From: Myxococcales bacterium
GTDB taxonomy: Bacteria; Myxococcota; Polyangia; HGW-17; SLPX01
DNA length: 13,259 bases
Direction: 5' to 3'
NCBI GenBank assembly: GCA_007131745.1
Contig: SLPX01000413.1
Coordinates: 1 to 13,259, forward strand
A program made the translations under genes and the position numbers. The notes under the pieces are model-generated. The model saw only the letters and a program-made list of their open reading frames with translations, did not search any database and had not been told where the DNA came from. Position 1 is the stretch's first letter; each line of letters opens with the position of its first letter. Below, piece by piece: positions 7,258 to 13,259 of the stretch.

Positions 7258-8714
7258 CAGATCTTTTGTCCATCTGATAAACTTTCGGGCAAACCGAAAG
7301 GAGATGCAGCCTGAAAAAGGGTCTTGTCAAGTTCTTGAAGTTCAATATCCAGTTTTCGCAACTCTTCTTCTTTTTGGCGGAACTGCTCGCTTAAAACATT
7401 CAAACTCGCTGCAGTTTTTTCTTCGACCTCGCGCAACCGGTTTTCGAGAGAGCCTATTTGGCAATTGAGATCCGCAAGCTCTGATCCTTTTTCAGAATGC
7501 TTGTCGCGTGCAGACAAAATTTCCACCTCTCTTTTCAGATCATGTATTGCACGGCGCAACCTTGTTTTTCTCCGTTCATTGGATGTTTCTGCTTCCCGGA
7601 TACAGGACTCCAGGTAACCGGTTTCGGTTTGCAGCCCGTGAAGGTTTTCCTCCAACTCCAGACAGAGCGCGAGTAGTTTTACGAGTTCCGGCCCACCGGT
7701 TCGCCGATCAATCAGCGATTGCACAAACGCGTAGAGGTTGCTTCTTTGCAGTTCTTCTTTTTTACCCTGGGTGTCTATCCGGACAACTTCGTTTTCCGCT
7801 GAAGCCGTTTCAAAACCGTTTCTTTCACCCCCTTCTGTTTCCTGTTTAATGACTTCGGAATCCATGAGCGCGCGCCTATAGACATCGGCCATTTCTTTGG
7901 CTGTTGAAAACCTGTTTTCCGGTTTCTTTTCCATGGCCTTCAGAACAAGATCGTCGATAATCGATGGAACCGCGGCTGCTGGATTGACTTCCGAGGGCTT
8001 CGGAGGTTGCTTTTTTATGTGATACGAAAGCATTTCGATCACCGTTCCGGTGAAAGGAGTCCTTCCCGTGAGCAACTCGAATGTCATTACCCCCAGGGCG
8101 TAAATATCGACCCTGTGGTCTGTTTCCCCTCCGCGGATCTGTTCGGGTGCCATGAATGCAGGTGTTCCGAACATTTCACCTTGGAACGAAATTGGCGTCG
8201 TCTTTCCGAAAAGTATTTTCGCAAGGCCGAAATCCAAAACCCTTACAGTTTCCGGGAGCCCGGGGTTTTGGGCAAGAATGATGTTTTCCGGTTTCAAATC
8301 CCTGTGAGCAACTCCCTGGCTGTGAGCGTAATCCAACGCTTCCGCGATTTGCAGTAGGATGCGGCATGCACGGTGAACCCGCAGGTAAGATGTCTTAGCG
8401 GATTCTTCTGCAAGGCTTTCGCCCGGAACGTACTCCATGACAAGATAGAATCTTCTGTCGGTGAGACGGCCGAAATCCGAGATGTAAACCACGTTTCGAT
8501 GGAGCAACCTGCTTGCGGCCCTGGCTTCGCGGTGAAATCTTTCCACCGCGATACGATTCGATGTCAGTTCTCTTCGCAAAACTTTGACCGCGAACAACCG
8601 CTCCAGAACAACGTGTTCGGCAAGGTAGACGACCCCCACGCTTCCTTCGCCCAGAACCGACGCTATTTTGAGTTTGTCCGCAATCGTTTTTCCAATCATT
8701 GAATCAGCGCCCAT
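7257..8714 (-). CDS. Soluble Ser/Thr protein kinase with C-terminal coiled coil
   Basis: The 485-residue protein has a complete bacterial Hanks-type kinase domain at about 8-285. It shows the glycine loop LGEGSVGVVY (21-30), the ATP lysine 44 in FAVKVL, the HRDLKPEN catalytic loop (137-144), DFGLA at 161-165, and APEQ at 189-192. All catalytic residues are present, unlike the neighbouring membrane kinase. A Glu/Lys-rich linker follows and then a long heptad-rich region at about 345-468, predicted to be a coiled coil for dimerisation or partner binding. There is no membrane segment or PASTA domain, so it should act in the cytoplasm. The first ATG is supported by AGAGGA six bases upstream (8721-8726). 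It is divergent to the sigma-54-driven lipoprotein gene and lies upstream of the beta-barrel gene on the same strand. Substrates are unknown. Confidence 0.93.
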   Translation of the reverse strand: MGADSMIGKTIADKLKIASVLGEGSVGVVYLAEHVVLERLFAVKVLRRELTSNRIAVERFHREARAASRLLHRNVVYISDFGRLTDRRFYLVMEYVPGESLAEESAKTSYLRVHRACRILLQIAEALDYAHSQGVAHRDLKPENIILAQNPGLPETVRVLDFGLAKILFGKTTPISFQGEMFGTPAFMAPEQIRGGETDHRVDIYALGVMTFELLTGRTPFTGTVIEMLSYHIKKQPPKPSEVNPAAAVPSIIDDLVLKAMEKKPENRFSTAKEMADVYRRALMDSEVIKQETEGGERNGFETASAENEVVRIDTQGKKEELQRSNLYAFVQSLIDRRTGGPELVKLLALCLELEENLHGLQTETGYLESCIREAETSNERRKTRLRRAIHDLKREVEILSARDKHSEKGSELADLNCQIGSLENRLREVEEKTAASLNVLSEQFRQKEEELRKLDIELQELDKTLFQAASPFGLPESLSDGQKI

Positions 8715-8766
8715 GAAAAATCCTCTTTGCCATCCATGAGTTGCTCCACGAGTACGTTTTTTTCAT

Positions 8767-8778
8767 GACATCAATGTC
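8767..8778. promoter_or_regulatory. Short inverted repeat, possible activator site
   Basis: GACAT-CA-ATGTC is a perfect 5+5 inverted repeat lying about 77 bases before the -24 element of the sigma-54-like promoter. Sigma-54 activators usually bind inverted repeats about 80-150 bases upstream of the start, so the place fits, but an inverted repeat this short can arise by chance. Confidence 0.25.
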
Positions 8779-8854
8779 GCACTTTCCGCGTTCCAGCAAA
8801 TCCGGCGGGTATCAAAAGCATCGTTTTGTTCTAAAAAAACCAATGGTTAAGGTG

Positions 8855-8870
8855 TGGCACATCTCGTGCA
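8855..8870 (+). promoter_or_regulatory. Sigma-54 (RpoN) type -24/-12 promoter
   Basis: TGGCAC (8855-8860), five bases, then GTGCA (8866-8870) match the TGGCAC-N5-TTGCA consensus in all but one base. The invariant GG (8856-8857) and GC (8868-8869) have exactly the required 10 bases between them. The predicted start is near 8881, giving a leader of about 38 bases with a good ribosome site before the lipoprotein ATG at 8919. Confidence 0.7.
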
Positions 8871-8918
8871 GAACAACTCTTAATGACATTAGAACAAACG
8901 TTTCACCGGAGGCTAAAA

Positions 8919-9548
8919 ATGAATACCAGATTTAAGAAGATGATCAATGCAGTTTATTGCAAAGTGGTGAACTTTCCCGGGCGTGCACAAACAATCTACA
9001 CTCTCTGCGTTGTTTGTATTTTTCTCACGGCAGGCGGTTGCATGGGAGAAAACACAAAAGTGGATTATGCAGCGGACGTGAGCGGTTGCGGAGGGTTTAG
9101 CGACGCGGATTACCGCAAGAACCAAGATTTCAAGAACAACTCCTGGGAAGAGTATTGCGCGAGGGAAATGCTTTATTGGAGATATGATGCACAAACCCGG
9201 ACGCTCAAGATCGACAACACCAGGGTCGTGCTGAACTGCTGTGGGTATCAAGATGTCGAGGTGCGAAAGAGAGGAGAAACATACGTGGTCACCCAGACGG
9301 ACAAGGATGAGAATCAATACGGTCAACCGAACCGATGCGGATGTTTGTGCGTCTTTGATTATTCAACCGAAATATTTGATGTTCCGGAAACAAATATCGA
9401 GTTGTCGCTCATCATGGCGGTGACCGACATGGGAGAAACACGAGAAAACATACAGTATCAGGGTGTGCTTCCGCTGTCGCAAGGTTCGGGGGAAATCGTG
9501 TTGAAAGATTATCCCGAAGACCTCTGGTGCAAACCCGCAAGCTGGTGA
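8919..9548 (+). CDS. Cysteine-rich lipoprotein with NCC...CxCxC-F-D signature
   Basis: The start at 8919 is set by GGAGG (8908-8912) six bases upstream; an ATG at 8883 in frame lacks this site and falls at the predicted transcription start. The 209-residue precursor has a long n-region, a hydrophobic segment at about 27-38, and a lipobox LTAGGC with lipidation at Cys41, so the mature protein (169 residues) should sit in the outer or inner membrane facing the periplasm or surface. It carries eight further Cys: 57, 80, the pair 107-108 in LNCCGY, the cluster 140/142/144 in RCGCLCVFD, and 204. The NCC ... CxCxC-[FY]-D pattern resembles secreted, uncharacterised beta-sandwich proteins that I recall from Bacteroidetes and Myxococcota; this is memory, not a search. 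No function is assigned. It is the only gene on the plus strand and has its own sigma-54-type promoter. Confidence 0.85.
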   Translation: MNTRFKKMINAVYCKVVNFPGRAQTIYTLCVVCIFLTAGGCMGENTKVDYAADVSGCGGFSDADYRKNQDFKNNSWEEYCAREMLYWRYDAQTRTLKIDNTRVVLNCCGYQDVEVRKRGETYVVTQTDKDENQYGQPNRCGCLCVFDYSTEIFDVPETNIELSLIMAVTDMGETRENIQYQGVLPLSQGSGEIVLKDYPEDLWCKPASW

Positions 9549-9567
9549 TAAACGAACGGTGTTCTTT

Positions 9568-10338
9568 TCAGGAGGTTTTGCGGCAATCAGGGCAGATCGT
9601 GAAAAAGCTCCAGGGCAAACCGGTCTTCTTCTGGAATTGAAGCAATTGATAGGTCGGGGCGAAAGGATAGCCGCAATCTGAACAAGTCTGCATAGGCAGT
9701 TTGCGCTCCCAGCGAAGGATGCTTCTCTGGGTGGGCAGTTTTTCTTCGCCAATGCAGTCCACCGGACAAACGTACACGCACGCGCCGCAGCCGATGCACG
9801 TTTTCGAAGGTTCCTTGAACGGAGCGGAAACGTCTTTTTTGAAACCCCGGCCGTGAAAACCCAACGCATCCACGCCAACGACTTCACGGCAAACCCGCTC
9901 GCAAAGACCGCAAACAATGCACTCTTCGCACTGGTTGATGAACCTGGATTCCTCGACGCCGTATTTTTGGGCAAGTCTCTTGAGCTTGGGTGAATCAGGA
10001 ACGCGGGCCATGAGAAGCTCAAGCACTATCTTTCGGTGCTTGCTTATCTTTTCGCTCTCCGTCTGGACCTCGATTCCGGGAAGAACCGGGTAATTGCACG
10101 ACGTGGTCACCTTTGTCCTTCTCCCCTTCTTAACTTCCACCAAGCAGAGACGGCAGGCACCGTAAGGGCTCACCGCTTCATGGTGACAAAGGGTCGGGAT
10201 GTCGTAACCCTTGTCGAGCAGGAGAGGCAGAAGCGGTTCCCCGCGGATTCCTTCCATGCTTTCGCCGTTTACCGTAAATTCCACTGTGATGGGCTCGGCT
10301 TGAGCCGCCGCGGTGTTTGTCTTGCTTGTATCGCTCAT
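9568..10338 (-). CDS. NuoG/HoxU-like iron-sulfur subunit with zinc-ribbon-like tail
   Basis: The 256-residue protein should wire electrons between the flavoprotein encoded upstream and a partner. It begins with a [2Fe-2S] ferredoxin fold (about 17-95; ligands Cys51, 62, 65, 81). The His-x3-Cys-x2-Cys-x5-Cys cluster usual in NuoG, HoxU and HydA is absent: the segment reads ARVPDSPKLKRLAQKYGV. A two-cluster ferredoxin domain follows, with Cys140, 143, 146, 150 (plus Cys137) and Cys181, 184, 187, 191 (plus Cys195). The tail has CxxC at 219-222 and 249-252, a likely zinc-ribbon. There is no H-cluster or molybdopterin domain, so it is an adapter, not a hydrogenase. The ATG at 10336-10338 is preferred because AGGAG lies 8 bases upstream (10347-10351); an ATG at 10359 has no such site. 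It is the last gene of the por-linked operon and converges on the lipoprotein gene with a 19-base gap. Confidence 0.88.
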   Translation of the reverse strand: MSDTSKTNTAAAQAEPITVEFTVNGESMEGIRGEPLLPLLLDKGYDIPTLCHHEAVSPYGACRLCLVEVKKGRRTKVTTSCNYPVLPGIEVQTESEKISKHRKIVLELLMARVPDSPKLKRLAQKYGVEESRFINQCEECIVCGLCERVCREVVGVDALGFHGRGFKKDVSAPFKEPSKTCIGCGACVYVCPVDCIGEEKLPTQRSILRWERKLPMQTCSDCGYPFAPTYQLLQFQKKTGLPWSFFTICPDCRKTS

Positions 10339-10400
10339 GTGCGAAGCTCCTGAAAGCATTAAACACGCTCACATTGACCGCTGATCCATCCCGCCTCGCC

Positions 10401-10439
10401 GGCCCTGCGAGCATGTTTGTCCGGATCTCAAAGAGATCC
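10401..10439 (-). other. Intercistronic inverted repeats without T tract
   Basis: The 118-base gap between the flavoprotein gene and the HoxU-like gene holds a 7-base stem with a 3-base loop (GGATCTC-AAA-GAGATCC, 10423-10439). Next to it on the minus strand is a second repeat (CTCGC...GCGAG, 7-base loop, about 10396-10412). Neither is followed by a T run, so termination is unlikely. They may mark RNA processing, stability or partial attenuation. A possible promoter (TTGAAA at 10462-10467, 16 bases, TATACG at 10440-10445) overlaps the end of the flavoprotein gene, but it is weak. Confidence 0.35.
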
Positions 10440-10456
10440 CGTATAGGTTTGAGATG

Positions 10457-12367
10457 TTACTTTTCAACTTTTGCTCTGGGCTTTTCGTTGCCTGTCAAAA
10501 TATCGATGGCGTCGAACTTGCATGATTCATAACAAATTCTGCAACGATCACATTTGGCCTGATCGACCACATGCATTCCCTTGGGTTCGCCGCTGATGCA
10601 CTTTTCGGGACATTTGCGCGCACAGACATGACAGCCGTTGCAATTCTCATTTATCACAAAACGGATGAGGTCTTTGCACACGTGAGCGGGACAACTATGT
10701 CCAAATACATGCGCTTCGTATTCATCCCTGAAGTAGTTCAGCGTGCTCAATACGGGATTGGGCGCGGTTTGTCCGAGCGCGCAAAGTGATGCTTCCGCGA
10801 CCGTTTCCGAAAGTTCTTCAAGGAGCTTGATGTCGCCCGGGTTCGCCTTGCCGCTGCACATGCGATCCACCAGGCCGTACATCTGCTGAAGACCTTCCCG
10901 GCAGGTAACGCATTTTCCACAGGATTCATCTCTCAGAAAGTCGAGGAAATACCTGGCCACGTCCACCATGCAGTTGTCCTCGTCCATGACGATCATTCCA
11001 CCCGAACCCATCATGGACCCGGCCTTTGTCAATTCATCGAAATCCACCGGGATATCGAGCTTCTCGGCCGGAATACAACCTCCCGAAGGACCTCCCGTCT
11101 GCACCGCCTTGAACTCTTTTCCTCCCGGAATTCCGCCGCCAACCTTTTCCACGATGTCGCGCAACGACATCCCCATGGGAATCTCCACCAAACCTGTGTT
11201 GTTGACCTTTCCAACGAGCGAAAAGATCTTTGTTCCCTTGGAGCCGCCCCATGGGTTTTCCGAGACGTCGCCGGTGCCTATCGAGGTAAACCACTCAACT
11301 CCCTTTTCGATGATCACGGGTACGTTGGCCCATGTTTCAACGTTGTTGAGATTCGTCGGCTTGCCGTTCAACCCGCTCTCCACCGTGTGGATATGCTTGG
11401 CCCTGGGTTCGCCTATGAAACCTTCTATGGAAGCCATGAGCGCGGTGGATTCGCCGCAAACAAAAGCGCCGCCGCCCTTGTTTATCTTGAGCTCGAACGA
11501 AAAGTCCGTGCCCATGATGTTCTTTCCTATAAACCCGGCTTCTTCGGCTTGCGAAATGGCTATTTCCAAGTTCTTCACGGCAAGCGGGTATTCATGGCGA
11601 ACGTAGACATAGCCTTCATCCGAACCTATGGCGAAAGCTCCGATCAACATACCTTCAATCACCCGGTGCGGATTTCCTTCCAGGATGCTTCGATCCATGA
11701 ACGCTCCGGGATCACCTTCGTCAGCGTTGCAGATGACATATCTCTTGTCGGATTCGACCTTGCGGCAAGTGTCCCACTTGACTCCAGCTGGAAACCCGCC
11801 GCCGCCCCGACCACGGAGTCCCGACTTGATCATGGCGTCCACGACTTCATCCGCGCTCATGGAGGTCAGAACCTTTACAAAAGAAGAGTAGCCGCCTTGA
11901 ATGATATAGTCTTCCAGGATGCAGGGATCGATGATTCCGTTCATGCCGAAGATCACCCTGTTTTGGTACTTATAGAAAGGCACATCGTCTTCTTTTATCA
12001 CCGTTTCCCCGGTCTTGGGATCGGTGTAAAGCAACCTTTCGACTATCTCGTTTTTCTTGATGGTCTTTTCGACCACTTCATCGGTGTCGCCGGGTTTAAC
12101 CTGTTGATAAAAGTACTTTTCCGGATGGATCACCACCAGCGGACCTCGCTCGCAGAAGCCGTGACATCCTGTGGATCGGATGCGGACCTTCTTTTCGAGT
12201 CCGTGTTTTTCCAGTGATTTACCGAATGCTTGCACCACGTCGTCAGCGCCGCAGGCAATGCAGCCTGTCCCCGCACACACGGTGATGACCTTTTCATTCG
12301 GGTCCGTCTTTGAGAGCAGTTCCTTTCGGAACGCTTCCAGATCGCTTGGTTTTGTTAGCCTTTTCAT
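10457..12367 (-). CDS. NuoF/HydB-type NAD(H)- and FMN-binding flavoprotein with C-terminal bis-[4Fe-4S] domain
   Basis: The 636-residue protein is the NAD(H)-binding core of a diaphorase module. In order: an N-terminal thioredoxin-like [2Fe-2S] domain (Cys31, 36, 68, 72); the NuoF domain with the FMN/NADH loop GLRGRGGGGFPAG (183-195), NADEGDPGAF and CGESTAL; an SLBB-like region; the [4Fe-4S] motif CGKCVTC (483-489) with distal Cys529; the stretch HSCPAHVC (557-564), a possible zinc site; and two ferredoxin motifs, Cys576/579/582/586 and Cys606/609/612/616. The extra N- and C-terminal cluster domains are typical of HydB/HndC of NAD-linked and electron-bifurcating hydrogenases, not of respiratory NuoF (about 430 residues). 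No hydrogenase subunit is encoded here. It follows the NuoE-like gene by 19 bases, and the porB end lies just before that. The ATG at 12365-12367 fits the family. Confidence 0.95.
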   Translation of the reverse strand: MKRLTKPSDLEAFRKELLSKTDPNEKVITVCAGTGCIACGADDVVQAFGKSLEKHGLEKKVRIRSTGCHGFCERGPLVVIHPEKYFYQQVKPGDTDEVVEKTIKKNEIVERLLYTDPKTGETVIKEDDVPFYKYQNRVIFGMNGIIDPCILEDYIIQGGYSSFVKVLTSMSADEVVDAMIKSGLRGRGGGGFPAGVKWDTCRKVESDKRYVICNADEGDPGAFMDRSILEGNPHRVIEGMLIGAFAIGSDEGYVYVRHEYPLAVKNLEIAISQAEEAGFIGKNIMGTDFSFELKINKGGGAFVCGESTALMASIEGFIGEPRAKHIHTVESGLNGKPTNLNNVETWANVPVIIEKGVEWFTSIGTGDVSENPWGGSKGTKIFSLVGKVNNTGLVEIPMGMSLRDIVEKVGGGIPGGKEFKAVQTGGPSGGCIPAEKLDIPVDFDELTKAGSMMGSGGMIVMDEDNCMVDVARYFLDFLRDESCGKCVTCREGLQQMYGLVDRMCSGKANPGDIKLLEELSETVAEASLCALGQTAPNPVLSTLNYFRDEYEAHVFGHSCPAHVCKDLIRFVINENCNGCHVCARKCPEKCISGEPKGMHVVDQAKCDRCRICYESCKFDAIDILTGNEKPRAKVEK

Positions 12368-12386
12368 GCTTTCCCAATCCTTCGCG

Positions 12387-12839
12387 TTATTTCCGATATT
12401 CTTTCAGCATCTTTTCGATCTTTGAAGAATTCATGTGTCCGTGGTATTTTTGGCCGACCTTTACCAGCGGCCCAAGTGCGCATGCACCCACGCAGTTTAC
12501 GGTTTCAAGAGTAAACATCTTGTCTTCCGATGTTTCGCCTACACCCACCTTGAGATCCCGCTTGAGTTTGTCTACGAGTTGGGGCGCGCCCCTGGCATAG
12601 CAAGCCGTTCCCATGCATACCTCGCATACATGCTTGCCTCGTGGTTTCAGGCTGAAAGACGCAAAAAAGGTCGCCATGCCCGAAATGCGGCTCATTGGGA
12701 TTTCCATCTCTTTCGCCGTCTGCTCCAGCGCGGGGCGGGGCAAGTAGTTGAACTCGTCCTGGATGTCCTGCAGGACGGCCAAAAGAGCGGACGGATCGTG
12801 GTTGTGTCTTTTCAATATAGTGGTGACTGTCTCTTCCAT
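12387..12839 (-). CDS. NuoE/HydC-like [2Fe-2S] subunit
   Basis: This 150-residue thioredoxin-like ferredoxin is the usual partner of the NuoF/HydB flavoprotein, relaying electrons near the FMN. A helical N-terminal part (about 1-65, with the family stretch GMATFFASF) leads into the cluster domain. The ligands are Cys75 and Cys80 (CMGTAC) and Cys116 and Cys120 (CVGAC), the standard NuoE spacing. I start at the ATG at 12837-12839, which gives the normal family length and a GGGGGT-like ribosome site upstream. A TTG at 12858-12860 in the same frame would overlap the upstream gene and adds an unlikely leader. It begins 17 bases after the PorB stop, so the two are almost certainly co-transcribed. 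Confidence 0.95.
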   Translation of the reverse strand: MEETVTTILKRHNHDPSALLAVLQDIQDEFNYLPRPALEQTAKEMEIPMSRISGMATFFASFSLKPRGKHVCEVCMGTACYARGAPQLVDKLKRDLKVGVGETSEDKMFTLETVNCVGACALGPLVKVGQKYHGHMNSSKIEKMLKEYRK

Positions 12840-12856
12840 GTTACAAGACCCCCGGC

Positions 12857-13259
12857 TCAATTTTCACATTTCTTGAGCAACGCTTCGTAACGTTGATGTA
12901 TGCCTTGTTCGAGCATCTCGACGATATCGTCGGTGAGATGCCTGAAACGTCCCTGGCTCTTAATGTATTCCTTTAACGGTTTGAGAAACGGCAGTTCAAC
13001 CGACATCTTGTATTTGCCGTTTTCCATTTCGTACAGCGGAAACATTCCTGTTTGCACCGCCAGGCGGCCCAACCGCACCGTCAAATCCGAAGCGCAGCGC
13101 CACCCGGTCGGGCACGGAGCAAAAATATGCAGGAACGTAGGACCTTCGATCTCCGCGGCTTTTTTCGCTTTTTCCATGAAATCGAACGGATAGGAGATCG
13201 ATGCCGTGGCTCCGTACGGTATGCCGTGAGCAAAGGCTATTCCCGCAAGGTCCTTCTTC
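12857..13259 (-). CDS. porB: Pyruvate:ferredoxin oxidoreductase beta subunit, C-terminal part (PorB, partial)
   Basis: The open frame enters from the right edge and gives the last 133 residues; the thiamine-diphosphate-binding N-terminal half lies outside the window. The visible part shows the PorB signatures KKDLAGIAFAHGIPYGAT, HIFAPCPTGWR, LAVQTGMFPLYE and EYIKSQGRFRHL. PorB with PorA, PorG and PorD oxidises pyruvate and CoA to acetyl-CoA and CO2 and reduces ferredoxin in the cytoplasm of anaerobes. A related 2-oxoacid oxidoreductase (for example isovalerate type) cannot be fully excluded from the C-terminus alone, but the QGRF ending favours the pyruvate enzyme. An internal Met at 13175-13177 is not the start because similarity continues to the window edge. 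The NuoE-like gene follows 17 bases after the stop. Confidence 0.92.
   Translation of the reverse strand, partial: KKDLAGIAFAHGIPYGATASISYPFDFMEKAKKAAEIEGPTFLHIFAPCPTGWRCASDLTVRLGRLAVQTGMFPLYEMENGKYKMSVELPFLKPLKEYIKSQGRFRHLTDDIVEMLEQGIHQRYEALLKKCEN

Noticed and set aside
9549..9570. GAAC-GGT-GTTC followed by TTTT as a terminator between the convergent genes
   Set aside because: A four-base stem is too weak to call a terminator.
9363..10022. Minus-strand open frame of 219 codons overlapping the lipoprotein and HoxU-like genes
   Set aside because: It lies in another frame of the HoxU-like gene and runs antisense into the lipoprotein gene; the composition is a shadow pattern.
11387..12217. Plus-strand open frame of 276 codons opposite the HydB-like gene
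   Set aside because: Shadow of a gene with unmistakable NuoF and ferredoxin motifs; no recognisable domain in the antisense product.
12840..12860. TTG start for the NuoE-like gene overlapping the porB stop
   Set aside because: The downstream ATG gives the usual family N-terminus and a ribosome site; the extra seven residues are not family-like.
9568..12860. Bidirectional or bifurcating hydrogenase operon
   Set aside because: NuoE-, NuoF- and HoxU-like subunits are present, but there is no H-cluster domain, no NiFe large or small subunit and no maturation gene in the window, and the operon ends at 9568.

Overview
The window reads as part of a chromosome or genome bin from an anaerobic Gram-negative bacterium, most likely a deltaproteobacterium in the broad sense (Myxococcota, Desulfobacterota or a neighbouring candidate phylum). 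The reasons are an outer-membrane beta-barrel protein ending in Phe, a lipoprotein, two eukaryotic-type Ser/Thr kinases (one with the D-x-S-P-x-N catalytic loop common in myxobacterial-type kinases), a sigma-54-type promoter, and the end of a pyruvate:ferredoxin oxidoreductase operon. This placement is inferred from gene content only. No rRNA, tRNA, CRISPR array or insertion sequence was recognised.

Left edge (1-208): bases 1-122 form a perfect palindrome with 61-base arms and no spacer, starting at the first base of the window. A chimeric fold-back at a contig end is the simplest explanation. A short protein-like open frame without a start codon runs into it on the minus strand.

Left operon (209-5453, all minus strand, transcribed right to left): a membrane-anchored Ser/Thr kinase with a C-terminal extracytoplasmic region, then pyrK and pyrD (class 1B dihydroorotate dehydrogenase, ATGA overlap), then a membrane-anchored M20-family protein. 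Every metal ligand and catalytic residue of that last protein that can be aligned from memory has been replaced, so it is a probable pseudoenzyme. A sigma-70-like promoter sits before the kinase.

Middle (5616-9548): an outer-membrane beta-barrel protein and a soluble Ser/Thr kinase with a long coiled-coil tail lie on the minus strand. Divergent to the kinase is a Cys-rich lipoprotein preceded by a good -24/-12 (sigma-54) promoter.

Right operon (9568-13259, minus strand): the C-terminal part of pyruvate:ferredoxin oxidoreductase beta (PorB, cut by the window edge) is followed by a NuoE/HydC-like subunit, a NuoF/HydB-like flavoprotein with the extra C-terminal bis-[4Fe-4S] domain, and a NuoG/HoxU-like iron-sulfur subunit that lacks the usual His-Cys cluster and ends in a CxxC...CxxC zinc-ribbon-like tail. 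No hydrogenase or formate dehydrogenase catalytic subunit is present. The order suggests that the HydBC-type NAD(H)/flavin module is dedicated to the pyruvate oxidoreductase, or to the ferredoxin it reduces. This is the most interesting candidate system in the window.
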